Shown piece by piece: positions 32,945 through 42,657 of a DNA stretch of 64,000 bases. A program made the translations under genes and the position numbers. Position 1 is the first letter of the stretch. Each line of letters begins with the position of its first letter. The notes beneath the pieces are model-generated. The model saw only the letters and a program-made list of their open reading frames with translations. It was not told the DNA's origin and did not search any database. Source of the stretch: Geomonas sp. Red32 (lineage in GTDB: Bacteria; Desulfobacterota; Desulfuromonadia; Geobacterales; Geobacteraceae); contig NZ_JAKLOY010000004.1 in NCBI RefSeq assembly GCF_023652955.1, positions 248,001-312,000 of the forward strand, given 5' to 3'.

Positions 32945-35122
32945 CTACCGGTTCCGGTAAGCCTCGCTCAAAAGCCCTTCCAGCTCCCTTATCATCCCCT
33001 CGTCCCCGAATATTGCCGGCGACGCCTCGTTGATCCTGGCGCTCAGCCGCGAGCGGAGATCCCGGTCGCTGGCGATGGCGACCGCCTTGTCGACGTAGGC
33101 CGCGGTGCTCTCCACCACGCAGTCGTCGATCCCCATCCGGCGGTAGAGGCTCAGCGTCAGACGCCCGCGCATGAAGGCGCCGGGGAGAGTGACCACCGGG
33201 GTACCGACCGCGAAGGCGTCGAAACTGGTCACGCCGCCGCTGACATGGAGCGTGTCGAGCACCACGTCGACGAGCCTCGTGAGCTCCAGGTAGTCGCCGT
33301 AGGGAAGGCGCGGAATGAAGAGCACCCGGGAGAGATCGACGCCCGCCCCCTGCAGCCGCTCCAGGAAGAGCTCGTTCCACTGCTGCACGTCCCGCTGGAA
33401 GACGATGATAACGGCCTCCGGGTCCTTTTTGAGGATCCCGGCGAAGAGCGCATCCATGTCGGGGTGGATCTTGAAGAGGGACTGGCTGCAGAGGTAGAGA
33501 TGGGTCCCCTCCTGCAGGTCGAAATCGGCGCGGGTGCGGGCGGTCCGCAGTGCCGCCGGCCGCTCGACGAACAGGTAGCTGCTCTTTTCGCTCAGGCAGA
33601 GAAGCTTCTCGCTGTAGTTGGCCGCCGCATCGGCGGGCTCGCAGCCGGCCTGGGATACGAAGTAGTCGATGCTGGGGATGGCGGTAGTCACCGGATGGCC
33701 GCAAAGGGCGACCTGGACCGGAGCGAGGCGCCCGAAGGCCAGGAAGTAACCGAGCGGCTCCATCCCGATCTCGCCGTAGACCAGCACGTCCAGCTTGGCA
33801 TCCGCCACGATCTTCTGGGCCACGTTCAGCACCATCGGGACCGCGATCGCCTCCGCTTTCTCGAGGATCCCGGCGGTCACCTGGTCCTGGCGGGCGAAGG
33901 TGGAAACCACCACGACCTCGAAACGGTCGCGGGAGATTCTTCCGATCACCTCGGCAAGGAAGTGCCCGAGCGGATGGTCGAAGAGGAAGTTGGAGAAGAA
34001 GCCGATCCGGATCTTCCCGCCGGGAGCGGGAGCGTCGGCGAGGGTGGCGCAGTGGCTGGCGAGGAAGTTGAGCTGCGGGCAGCTCGTCTGGAAGAAGCCG
34101 ACCAGTTGCTCCATCAGCGGGAGATCGTTCATCCCGTGATAGGCGAGGTAGAAGGGGGCGATGCCGACCTCGCGGACCGGATCGATCATGCGGGGATTGA
34201 CCTTGGCCATCTCGACCAGGTCCCGCCGCATCCGCTCGCGGCACTGCTCGATCTCCTCCACCGAGGCGGGGACCGGAGGCATCACCAGGGCATGCTTGAC
34301 CCAGACTCCGGTGGTGGTGCCGAGCCTCAGGGCGTTTTCGAAGGCGACCAGGGCCGCGCGCCAGTTACCGGCCAGGTTGAGGACGGTCCCCATGTTGGAA
34401 TGGGCGAAGGCGAGGGTCTGGTCGAGCTCGACCGCCCGCTGGAAGTGCGGAAGCGCGTCGAAGACCTTCCCGACGTTCAACAGCGCCGAGCCGAGGTTGT
34501 TGTGAAGCTTGGCGTGCCCATCGAAGATGGCGAGTGCATGCTGGTAGTGGTCGATGGCGTCGAAGTCGCGTCCGAGGTCCTGGCAGAGGACGCCGTAGGT
34601 GTAAAGGCTCGCCCAGTGCTCCGGGTCGATCCGCAGCGCCGTTTTCAGGGCTTCCTCGGCCTCTTCGTACTGCTTGAGGTCGTGCATGAGGTCGCCGAGC
34701 CGGAAGTGGGCCTCCACGCAGCGATGGTCGATGAAGGTGGCGATCACGTACCAGCCGCGGGCCGCGTTGACCTGGCGCGCCTTCTTGTACCCTTCGGCGG
34801 CGTCCAGCACCGCCTTGATGAGTTCGGTACAGGTCTCGTGGTCGACGACCGAGATGATGTCGAGGGAGATCTCGTTGGGGTGCGGCATCCGGTCGAGGTA
34901 GGGGATGGTGTCGCCGACCCGCTCCTGCTGGACCAGCACCGTGCAGAGAAGGAAGATGGCCGCCGGGCTGTCGCCGCCCGCATCGACCAGGGTCTGGTAC
35001 CCCCGGCGTGCCGACTCCAGGTCGTCCTGGAGGTGGAGGGCTATGATCGACTGGAGACCTCCTCCTTTAATCTGTTGGGGGGACTCCTGTTTCGCCGAAT
35101 CCTTCCTGAACCACTTAAGCAT
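32945..35122 (-). CDS. TPR-fused SPINDLY/OGT-like protein glycosyltransferase (GT41 C-terminal domain)
   Basis: The ATG at 35122 follows GGAGGTGGC; an earlier start adds 22 unlikely residues. The 725-aa soluble protein has several TPRs (about 90-285: EAHFRLGDLMHDLKQYEEAEEAL, KLHNNLGSALLNVGKVFDAL). A C-terminal GT41 domain follows (about 370-725) with HPLGHFLAEVIG, GHPVTTAIPSIDYFV and LDTLHVSGGVTSFDAFAVGTPVV. This family transfers GlcNAc, fucose or other sugars to Ser/Thr of proteins. In bacteria it often modifies flagellin, adhesins or other surface proteins. The acceptor is unknown; the convergent signalling cluster and chemotaxis genes make motility proteins candidates. Family 2 repeats lie on both sides. 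Confidence 0.85.
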   Translation of the reverse strand: MLKWFRKDSAKQESPQQIKGGGLQSIIALHLQDDLESARRGYQTLVDAGGDSPAAIFLLCTVLVQQERVGDTIPYLDRMPHPNEISLDIISVVDHETCTELIKAVLDAAEGYKKARQVNAARGWYVIATFIDHRCVEAHFRLGDLMHDLKQYEEAEEALKTALRIDPEHWASLYTYGVLCQDLGRDFDAIDHYQHALAIFDGHAKLHNNLGSALLNVGKVFDALPHFQRAVELDQTLAFAHSNMGTVLNLAGNWRAALVAFENALRLGTTTGVWVKHALVMPPVPASVEEIEQCRERMRRDLVEMAKVNPRMIDPVREVGIAPFYLAYHGMNDLPLMEQLVGFFQTSCPQLNFLASHCATLADAPAPGGKIRIGFFSNFLFDHPLGHFLAEVIGRISRDRFEVVVVSTFARQDQVTAGILEKAEAIAVPMVLNVAQKIVADAKLDVLVYGEIGMEPLGYFLAFGRLAPVQVALCGHPVTTAIPSIDYFVSQAGCEPADAAANYSEKLLCLSEKSSYLFVERPAALRTARTRADFDLQEGTHLYLCSQSLFKIHPDMDALFAGILKKDPEAVIIVFQRDVQQWNELFLERLQGAGVDLSRVLFIPRLPYGDYLELTRLVDVVLDTLHVSGGVTSFDAFAVGTPVVTLPGAFMRGRLTLSLYRRMGIDDCVVESTAAYVDKAVAIASDRDLRSRLSARINEASPAIFGDEGMIRELEGLLSEAYRNR

Positions 35123-35223
35123 GCCACCTCCAGCCGTCTCAGTCATTGAACCAGCATTGCAGATACAGCGGTCATCAATAGCAGACAACCGCGATAATTT
35201 CTAGTTCAAACTGGTGGATTAAC

Positions 35224-35260
35224 CCCATCCTCACCCTGTCCCTCCCCTTGAAGGGGAGGG
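35224..35260 (+). repeat. Family 2 repeat, copy at the 5' side of the glycosyltransferase
   Basis: CCCATCCTCACCC followed by CCCTCCCCTTGAAGGGGAGGG, inverted relative to the copy at 32901-32938. A short run of ATCCGCGTT-like direct repeats (about 35318-35352) lies further along the same gene-free stretch (35123-35449). Confidence 0.65.
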
Positions 35261-35317
35261 TACCCGCAGTATCCAGTTTTGGTTCCCCCTGAAGTCTTTG
35301 TCTTTGCTTTTGCAGTA

Positions 35318-35352
35318 TCCGCGTTAATCCGCTCAATCCGCGTCATCCGCGT
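35318..35352. repeat. Short direct repeats ATCCGC(G)(T)
   Basis: Four tandem, slightly diverged copies of a 9-mer (ATCCGCGTT, AATCCGCTC, AATCCGCGTC, ATCCGCGTT). Function unknown; possibly a simple-sequence relic. Confidence 0.45.
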
Positions 35353-35384
35353 TCCATTGCCTTTGCCTCTGCGCGTCCGCTAGA

Positions 35385-35417
35385 TAAAAAAAGGGCGGAA
35401 GGTTTCCCCCCCGCCCC
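35385..35417 (-). terminator. Intrinsic terminator of the frd/sdh operon
   Basis: On the minus strand, GGGGCGG and CCGCCC (35411-35417 and 35393-35398) form the stem, followed by seven T (35392-35386). It lies about 35 bp after the frdB stop. Confidence 0.75.
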
Positions 35418-35449
35418 TTGCTGCATATCCCGCGGAACGCGGCACCGGA

Positions 35450-36214
35450 CTACTTGAACAGTGCCTTCTGGTACTCGCGGTTGAGCCTGGCGATGAACTT
35501 CACGCTGATCCCTTTCGGGCAGGCTGCCTGGCACTCGTAGTGGTTGGAGCAGTTGCCGAAGCCGTTCTCCTGGAGAGCGTCAACCATGTTGCAGACGCGC
35601 TTGGCGGCTTCGGCCTGGCCCTGCGGAAGCTCGGCCAGCTGGGCCACCTTAGCGGAGGTGTACAGCATGGCGGAGCCGTTCGGGCAGGCGGCTACGCAGG
35701 CGCCGCAGCCGATGCACTCGGCGGCGTCCATGGCGTAGTCGGCGGACGGTTTCGGCACCAGGATGGCGTTGCCGTCGGCAACCCCGCCGGTGTGGGCGGA
35801 GGTGTAGCCACCGGCCTGGGAGATCTTGTCCAGGGCGGTGCGGTCGACGATCAGGTCCCTCTGGATCGGGAACGCCTTGGCTTTCCACGGCTCGATGTAG
35901 ATGGTGTCGCCGTCCTTGAAGTTCCTCATGTGGAGCTGGCAGACGGTGGTACGCTCCTGGCCGCCGTGCGGAACACCGTTGATGACCTGCGAGCACATCC
36001 CGCAGATGCCTTCGCGGCAGTCGTGGTCGAAGGCAATCGGATCGCCGCCGGTCTTGATCAGCTGCTCGTTGACTTCGTCGAGCATCTCGAGGAAGGACTG
36101 ATCCGGGCTGACATTCTTGGCTTCGTACTGCTCAAGCTTGCCCGGCTCGTTCGGCCCCTTCTGGCGCCATACATGTAATACAAGGTTCATTCCATGGCTG
36201 TCGTGATGGCTCAT
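35450..36214 (-). CDS. frdB: Succinate dehydrogenase/fumarate reductase iron-sulfur subunit
   Basis: The 254-aa subunit has the [2Fe-2S] ligands in CREGICGMC plus a following Cys (TTVCQLH). The [4Fe-4S]/[3Fe-4S] motifs are [12 protein letters not shown] and [14 protein letters not shown]. It carries electrons between the flavoprotein FrdA and the membrane cytochrome b. Its ATG overlaps the frdA stop by one base (TAATG), with GGAG ahead of it. In Geobacter one complex of this type works both as fumarate reductase and succinate dehydrogenase. Confidence 0.96.
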   Translation of the reverse strand: MSHHDSHGMNLVLHVWRQKGPNEPGKLEQYEAKNVSPDQSFLEMLDEVNEQLIKTGGDPIAFDHDCREGICGMCSQVINGVPHGGQERTTVCQLHMRNFKDGDTIYIEPWKAKAFPIQRDLIVDRTALDKISQAGGYTSAHTGGVADGNAILVPKPSADYAMDAAECIGCGACVAACPNGSAMLYTSAKVAQLAELPQGQAEAAKRVCNMVDALQENGFGNCSNHYECQAACPKGISVKFIARLNREYQKALFK

Positions 36215-38127
36215 TATTTGTAACTCCTTACCGCCAGATGGACGTTCTCGAACGTCAACGGCTCCTTGTGCAGTTCGGGTTCTTTGTCGACGCCTTTGAA
36301 CTCCCAGGCGCCCACGTAGCAGTAGTTTTCGTCGTCACGCTTGGCCTCGCCGTCCGGCATCTGGTGCTCGACGCGGAAGTGGCCGCCGCAGGACTCGTTC
36401 CTGTGGAGGGCGTCGCGGGTCATGAGCTCGCCGAACTCGAGGAAGTCGGCGACGCGGCCGGCGTTCTCGAGCTGCTGGTTGAGCTCGGCACCGGAACCGG
36501 TGACCTTGACATTCTTCCAGAACTCTTCCCTGAGGACCGGGATCTTCTTGAGGGCGTCCTTGAGGGTCTCCTCGCTCCTGGCCATACCGACGTCCTCCCA
36601 CATGATCTTGCCCAGCTCGCGGTGGAACTCGGAGACGGTCTTCTTCCCATTGATGGAGAGGAGCTTCTTCTGGTTGGCCAGCACGTCCTCGACGGACTTC
36701 TTGCACTCCGGATGGTCGGCAGTGACCGCACCCGGCTTGGTCTTGGCGAGGTAGTTCGCGATGGTGTAGGGAATCACGAAGTAGCCGTCGGCCAGCCCCT
36801 GCATGAGTGCGGAAGCGCCCAGGCGGTTAGCGCCGTGGACCGAGAAGTTGGCCTCGCCCAGGACGAAGAGCCCCGGGACGTTGCTCTCGCAGTTGTAGTC
36901 GACCCAGAGGCCGCCCATGGAGTAGTGCGGAGCCGGGTACATACGCATCGGCTGCTTGTAGGCGTTCTCGTCGGTGATCTTCTCGTACATCTCGAAGAGG
37001 TTGCCGTAACGCTCGCGGATGGTGTTCTCGCCCACGCGCTTGATGGCGGCGGAGAAGTCGAGGTTGACACCGCGGCCGCCCGGTCCGACGCCACGGCCGT
37101 CGTCGCACTGCTCTTTGGCGGCGCGGGAGGCGATGTCACGCGGAGCGAGGTTACCGAAGGAGGGGTATTTCCTCTCCAGGTAGTAGTCGCGTTCTTCTTC
37201 CGGGATGTCGTTCGGGTGGCGGTTGTCACCTTTCTTCTTGGGAGCCCAGCAGCGGCCGTCGTTACGGAGCGACTCCGACATGAGGGTCAGCTTGGACTGG
37301 TGATCGCCGGACTGCGGGATGCAGGTCGGGTGGATCTGGGTGTAGCAGGGGTTGGCGAAGAAGGCGCCCTTCTTGTGGGCCTTCCAGGCGGCGGTGACCG
37401 AGCAACCCATGGCGTTGGTGGAGAGGTAGAAGACGTTGACGTAGCCGCCGGTGGCGAGCACCACGGCGTCGGCGGTGTGAACGCGAACCTCGCCGGTGAT
37501 CAGGTCACGGACGGTGATCCCTTTAGCCTCGCCGTCGACCACGACCAGGTCGAGCATCTCGCAGCGCGGGAACATCTTGACGGTCCCGGCGTTCACCTGG
37601 CGGGAAAGAGCGGAGTAGGCGCCGAGCAGCAGCTGCTGACCCGTCTGCCCCCTGGCGAAGAAGGTACGGGAAACCTGGGCGCCGCCGAAGGAGCGGTTGT
37701 CCAGGTAGCCGGCGTAGTCGCGGGCGAACGGAACGCCCTGGGCAACGCACTGGTCGATGATGTTGTTGGACACCTGGGCCAGACGCCAGACGTCTGCCTC
37801 ACGGGCGCGGAAGTCGCCACCCTTGATGGTGTCGTAGAACAGACGGTAGATGGAGTCGCCGTCGTTCGGGTAGTTCTTAGCGGCGTTGATACCGCCCTGA
37901 GCGGCGATGGAGTGGGCGCGGCGGGCGGAATCCTGGTAGCAGAAGGCTTCCACGTTGTAGCCGAGCTCGCCCAAGGAAGCGGCGCCGGCGCCACCGGCCA
38001 GGCCGGTACCGACCATGATGATCTTGTATTTACGCTTGTTGGCGGGGTTGACCAGCTTCAGGTCGAAGCGATGCCTGTCCCACGAGGTCTGAATCGGTCC
38101 TTTCGGACATTTTCCGTCGAGTATCAC
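36214..38127 (-). CDS. frdA: Succinate dehydrogenase/fumarate reductase flavoprotein subunit
   Basis: The 637-aa protein has the N-terminal FAD-binding Rossmann segment [21 protein letters not shown]. The region where FAD is covalently attached is [19 protein letters not shown] (His). The dicarboxylate-site residues lie in [11 protein letters not shown], and GRGVNLDF and [10 protein letters not shown] follow. Length and order fit the epsilon/Geobacter-type (Wolinella-like) enzyme. It oxidises succinate or reduces fumarate on the cytoplasmic side. It is the second gene of the three-gene operon frdC-frdA-frdB. Confidence 0.97.
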   Translation of the reverse strand: MILDGKCPKGPIQTSWDRHRFDLKLVNPANKRKYKIIMVGTGLAGGAGAASLGELGYNVEAFCYQDSARRAHSIAAQGGINAAKNYPNDGDSIYRLFYDTIKGGDFRAREADVWRLAQVSNNIIDQCVAQGVPFARDYAGYLDNRSFGGAQVSRTFFARGQTGQQLLLGAYSALSRQVNAGTVKMFPRCEMLDLVVVDGEAKGITVRDLITGEVRVHTADAVVLATGGYVNVFYLSTNAMGCSVTAAWKAHKKGAFFANPCYTQIHPTCIPQSGDHQSKLTLMSESLRNDGRCWAPKKKGDNRHPNDIPEEERDYYLERKYPSFGNLAPRDIASRAAKEQCDDGRGVGPGGRGVNLDFSAAIKRVGENTIRERYGNLFEMYEKITDENAYKQPMRMYPAPHYSMGGLWVDYNCESNVPGLFVLGEANFSVHGANRLGASALMQGLADGYFVIPYTIANYLAKTKPGAVTADHPECKKSVEDVLANQKKLLSINGKKTVSEFHRELGKIMWEDVGMARSEETLKDALKKIPVLREEFWKNVKVTGSGAELNQQLENAGRVADFLEFGELMTRDALHRNESCGGHFRVEHQMPDGEAKRDDENYCYVGAWEFKGVDKEPELHKEPLTFENVHLAVRSYK

Positions 38128-38137
38128 TTGAAACCCC

Positions 38138-38794
38138 CTATTTCAGTGCGCCGACAAGAATGGCGGCAGGAATCGAAATGTAAACCAGCATCAGGAAGGC
38201 AGAAACGACCTTGCCGCCGGTGCCGAAGACCGGGATGGTCTTGTCGTTGTTCCAACCCATGGTCTGCAGGAAGCTCGGGATACCGTGGGAGAGGTGCAGG
38301 AACAGCATGATCATCGCGAAGAAGTAGACGACGGCGATGCCGGCGTTGGCGAAGCTGGTGGAGACCATCTTGAAGACGTCCGGGCGGTTGATGGCGTCGA
38401 GACCGACCACCACGTCCGGGGTGAGGTGCATGGTGAACTGGGCCAGGTGGTAGAGGATGAACAGGGCCAAGAGCAGACCGGTCCAGATCATGTTCTCGGA
38501 GGCGAAGTTGGCCTTGAGCTGCTTCTTCACGGCATAGGCGCCGGGGTTGGCAGCCTTGTTCTCCAGGGTGACCTGGACGCCGTAGCAGATGTGGACGGCA
38601 ATGGCCGACAGCATCACCAGGCGGAAGATCCAGACCAGCGGCGGAAGGCTGTGGAGGTGTTCGGCATACGCATTGAGCGCGCCGAAGAAAATGGTGGTGT
38701 TGCCGATCATGTGGATCAGTACGAACAGGATCAGCAACTGGCCCGTGATCGACATCAGGATCTTTCTACCTACGGTGCTAGTAAGTATTCGCAT
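38138..38794 (-). CDS. frdC: Succinate dehydrogenase/fumarate reductase cytochrome b subunit
   Basis: The ATG at 38794 follows AAAGGGACC; the open frame extends 24 residues further but that part is basic and lacks a ribosome site. The 218-aa protein has about five membrane helices. Histidines suited to bind two b haems lie in [31 protein letters not shown] and LFLHLSHGI. It anchors FrdAB and exchanges electrons with menaquinone. It is the first gene of the operon, 10 bp before frdA. Confidence 0.95.
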   Translation of the reverse strand: MRILTSTVGRKILMSITGQLLILFVLIHMIGNTTIFFGALNAYAEHLHSLPPLVWIFRLVMLSAIAVHICYGVQVTLENKAANPGAYAVKKQLKANFASENMIWTGLLLALFILYHLAQFTMHLTPDVVVGLDAINRPDVFKMVSTSFANAGIAVVYFFAMIMLFLHLSHGIPSFLQTMGWNNDKTIPVFGTGGKVVSAFLMLVYISIPAAILVGALK

Positions 38795-39025
38795 GTTTTT
38801 GGTCCCTTTGCGTTTTGTGAATCGAGTGGGTTTGAGTCTTCGGTTTGCCTTGCTATGCAGTGGCAAAACCTGCGGTCCTCGAGGACTCGCCGTTCCGCTC
38901 TAACTGGGTGGGGGGGCCCGCCAGGGGCTCAATGCCTGCATGCCATATCTCTCCTTATTCACTTATGAATTCAACACCATGTTGAGCGCGATTGTGCATA
39001 TGAACCGGAGACCGATACTCGGCGC

Positions 39026-39054
39026 ATATTAAATGCCGTTATAGCAAAATGCAA
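39026..39054 (-). promoter_or_regulatory. Sigma-70-type promoter of the frdCAB operon
   Basis: On the minus strand, TTGCAT (39054-39049) and TAATAT (39031-39026) are separated by exactly 17 bp. Transcription from here would give a leader of about 220 nt before frdC. I see no riboswitch fold or small ORF that I trust in the leader (38795-39020). Confidence 0.55.
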
Positions 39055-39062
39055 CTGTTTTT

Positions 39063-39087
39063 TGTATACAGTACACATTTAATGTAC
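39063..39087. promoter_or_regulatory. Palindromic operator candidate upstream of frdC and tgt
   Basis: TGTATACA (39063-39070) is a perfect palindrome. It is followed at once by GTACA (39071-39075), a 7-nt spacer and TGTAC (39083-39087). The cluster lies immediately upstream of the frdC -35 box, in the divergent region with tgt. It resembles a double site for a small dimeric repressor or activator. Which regulator binds is not decidable here. Confidence 0.4.
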
Positions 39088-39123
39088 CCCCCTGAACCAT
39101 ACCTCCCCCGCCGGCACCTGTAA

Positions 39124-40338
<1,215 letters not shown>

Positions 40339-40357
40339 GGGTGGGATCGACGACCCG

Positions 40358-40711
40358 ATGAAGCGGCTATCGCGAGCCATACTGCTGGCCGCCCTGGTGG
40401 CGCTGGCGGCAAGCGGCTGTTCGAAGCGCGAGGAGAAGGCGCCGGAAGCCCCTCCCCAGGTGCGCGAGCACGAGCAGACCGGCGAGGAGATCTTCAACGA
40501 ACGCTGCCGGGACTGTCACAAGGCGGGGGACCAGGGAGGAACCGCCGGTCCCGACCTCTCCAAGATCGGCGCCACCCGCGACCGCGACTACCTCCTCACC
40601 GTGATCAAGGAACCGGCCAGGATTTTCCCCGGCACCGTCATGCCCCCCGGCGACCGCCTGACCGCAAAACAGATCGACCTCCTGACCGACTACCTTCTAG
40701 GATTAAAGTAG
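40358..40711 (+). CDS. Monohaem c-type cytochrome lipoprotein
   Basis: The 117-aa product has a lipoprotein signal (LAASGC, acyl-Cys21) and a Glu/Pro-rich linker. A class I cytochrome c fold follows: CRDCH (Cys50, Cys53, His54), AGPDLSKIGATR, axial Met about 95 (TVMPPGDRL) and the terminal helix TDYLLGLK. It would be a periplasmic, membrane-anchored electron carrier. It lies 19 bp after tgt and may be co-transcribed by chance rather than function. Confidence 0.88.
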   Translation: MKRLSRAILLAALVALAASGCSKREEKAPEAPPQVREHEQTGEEIFNERCRDCHKAGDQGGTAGPDLSKIGATRDRDYLLTVIKEPARIFPGTVMPPGDRLTAKQIDLLTDYLLGLK

Positions 40712-40726
40712 CCTTCCGCTCCCCTC

Positions 40727-40836
40727 CCCCCTCCCCTCCCCTTGAGGGAGGGGGCAAGGGGGTGGGGTAGGTTGCCACGGAGTGCCGGCGCCCGGCCTCC
40801 CCCCCACCCTGGCCCTCCCCCTCATGGGGGGAGGGA
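40727..40836. repeat. Pair of inverted family 2 repeats between cytochrome and mazG genes
   Basis: CCCTCCCCTTGAGGGAGGGGG... (from about 40733) and the opposing copy CCCACCCTGGCCCTCCCCC...GGGGGGAGGG (about 40803-40836) lie in opposite orientation about 25 bp apart. Together they could fold into a long GC-rich hairpin. Confidence 0.55.
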
Positions 40837-40863
40837 ACTTTTATTTTGCCTTTGGAGCCCGCC

Positions 40864-41655
40864 ATGGAAACGACCACCCAGCTGAGATTCGACCGCCTGA
40901 TGGAGATCATGCGCAAGCTGCGCGCACCGGGGGGATGCCCCTGGGACGCCGAGCAGACCCACACCTCCTTGAAGCGCTACCTCATCGAAGAAGCCTACGA
41001 GGTGATCGAGGCGATCGACAACGGCGACACCGCGCTTTTGAAGGAAGAGCTCGGCGACCTCCTCCTCCAGCCGGTCTTCCACGCCGCCATCGCCGAGGAA
41101 AACGGCGCTTTCACGATGGACGAGGTGCTGGACGCCATCAACGACAAGCTGGTCCGCCGCCATCCCCACGTTTTCGGCGAGGAGGTAATCGAGAGCAGCG
41201 AGGCCCAGGTGGCCAACTGGGAGAAGATCAAGAAGCAGGAAAAAGGGGTGGAGAGGAAATCGGCCCTGTCGGGCATCCCTCCCGAGCTTCCGGCGCTGAT
41301 GAAGGCGCAGAAGATCACCGAGAAGGCCGCACGGGTGGGCTTTGACTGGGAACACACCGACCAGGTGTATGCCAAGGTGATGGAGGAACTGCACGAATTC
41401 GAAGAAGCGATGCTGTCAGGGGACCAGCAGGAGATGGAAGCCGAGCTGGGAGATCTCCTCTTCGCCATCGTCAACCTTGGGCGCTTCGTTTCCGTGGATC
41501 CCGAGGAGGCCTTGAGGAAGACCATCGCCCGGTTCACCAAGCGCTTCGGCCACGTCGAAGAGAGCCTCCACGCCCAGGGGAAGGCGATGCAGAATTCGAC
41601 GCTGGAGGAGATGGATGTCTTGTGGGAAGAGGCGAAGAGGCTGGAAAAAGACTGA
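40864..41655 (+). CDS. mazG: Nucleoside triphosphate pyrophosphohydrolase MazG
   Basis: ATG 40864 follows GGAG; the frame opens 18 nt earlier. The 263-aa protein contains two MazG helical repeats. The N-terminal one has GGCPWDAEQTHTSL and EEAYEVIEAI...EELGDLLLQ. The C-terminal one has EELHEFEEAM...EAELGDLLFAIVNL, with the EExxE..ExxD magnesium sites. It hydrolyses NTPs to NMP and pyrophosphate, and is thought to clear aberrant nucleotides or influence the stringent response. Confidence 0.95.
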   Translation: METTTQLRFDRLMEIMRKLRAPGGCPWDAEQTHTSLKRYLIEEAYEVIEAIDNGDTALLKEELGDLLLQPVFHAAIAEENGAFTMDEVLDAINDKLVRRHPHVFGEEVIESSEAQVANWEKIKKQEKGVERKSALSGIPPELPALMKAQKITEKAARVGFDWEHTDQVYAKVMEELHEFEEAMLSGDQQEMEAELGDLLFAIVNLGRFVSVDPEEALRKTIARFTKRFGHVEESLHAQGKAMQNSTLEEMDVLWEEAKRLEKD

Positions 41656-41685
41656 AAAAACTAATATTTTCCCGGTACCAAATTC

Positions 41686-41719
41686 TTATCCACACCTTCT
41701 GTTGAAAAGGTGTGGATAA
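41686..41719. promoter_or_regulatory. Inverted pair of perfect DnaA boxes
   Basis: TTATCCACA (41686-41694) and its exact complement TGTGGATAA (41711-41719) are the consensus DnaA box in opposite orientations. They are extended to 13-bp arms (TTATCCACACCTT/AAGGTGTGGATAA) with an 8-nt spacer. The surrounding 41656-41904 is gene-free and AT-rich compared with its neighbours. There is no T-run after the dyad, so it is not an obvious terminator. It could be a DnaA titration or regulatory site. Confidence 0.6.
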
Positions 41720-41904
41720 CCATGTTGAGAAATAGAGAAACTTCCGCTTTTTAAGCACTTTCCACGTTCTGCATAATTATTGGCCACGCAATTTATCTTA
41801 TGTATTTTCAACAACTTACACCTCACGTCTCCCACCGGCCCCTCCGCAGGCGCGTAAACAATTAACGCAGACCAATGAGGCAAAGGGGCCAGTGGAAAAA
41901 CTGT

Positions 41905-42474
41905 TTATAACCTGCCTGAAAACAGCGGTTTCAAAGCGCCCCGCGCGTTAAAATCCGCCCCCTCCATTACCAGAAGATCTTTCTTGGAGGCAACCCCTCC
42001 CGGAGCGGTGAACCCGGTGAGCTGACCGTTGCCGGCGAGCACCCGGTGGCAGGGAATGATAACCGGCAGACGGTTCCTGGCCATCGCTCCTCCGATGGCC
42101 CGTGCCCCCTTCGGGGAGCCGCAGGCGGCCGCCACTTCTCCGTAGCTCATCACCTTGCCGTACCCGATCCCGAAGACCCGGTGGTAGACCTCTTTCTGAA
42201 AGCTCGTGAAGCCGCCGAGATCGAGCGGCAAGTCGAAACTAACCGGCTCGCCCGCGAAGTATGCCTCGAGAAGCTTCACGCCGGTCCGGGTGAGAGCACT
42301 CTCGCCCGTGGCGAAAGGATAGCATTCCGCCGCCCAGGCTCGTGCCTCCTCTACCGTTGAGGTACCGAACGGCAGCCGGTGGTCCACCAGCCCGCTCTCG
42401 CTCGCCGCCAGCACACCGAATCCCGCCGCAGTCCTGTATATAGAATATGAAGTTACCAGCTTGCTTACTGTCAT
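41905..42474 (-). CDS. ogt: Methylated-DNA--protein-cysteine methyltransferase
   Basis: ATG 42474 follows GAGGAAAACGAG; the longer frame lacks a ribosome site. The 189-aa protein has the DNA-binding and active-site segments of O6-alkylguanine alkyltransferase: FTSFQKEVYHRVFGIGYGKV, GARAIGGAMARNRLPV and IIPCHRV with the acceptor Cys142. It removes alkyl groups from guanine O6 in a suicide reaction. It is a single-domain Ogt type with no Ada regulator domain. Confidence 0.95.
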   Translation of the reverse strand: MTVSKLVTSYSIYRTAAGFGVLAASESGLVDHRLPFGTSTVEEARAWAAECYPFATGESALTRTGVKLLEAYFAGEPVSFDLPLDLGGFTSFQKEVYHRVFGIGYGKVMSYGEVAAACGSPKGARAIGGAMARNRLPVIIPCHRVLAGNGQLTGFTAPGGVASKKDLLVMEGADFNARGALKPLFSGRL

Positions 42475-42657
42475 CTCGTTTTCCTCTCTTCTGAGATCGT
42501 TCCGATCTTCCGTGATCTGGCCCAGATCGAAACCTTTGCGCACCCGGCCTTCGGCCATCCTCTCACCTAAAGGGTTTCGGTCTATCCACACCATTATACT
42601 TCATTTGAGGGAGGCAACGGAAGGAAAGTTGTCGGGTAAACCCGCGGAATCGTGGAG

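Noticed and set aside
32792-35149. 785-aa plus-strand ORF opposite the glycosyltransferase
   Set aside because: Shadow frame in GC-rich DNA; runs through the terminator and repeat without coding character.
38795-39020. Riboswitch or attenuator in the frdCAB leader
   Set aside because: The roughly 220-nt leader shows no recognisable aptamer core or terminator/antiterminator pair.
41686-41719. Intrinsic terminator of mazG
   Set aside because: The dyad has no following T-run, and its arms are exact DnaA boxes, so a protein-binding role is the better explanation.
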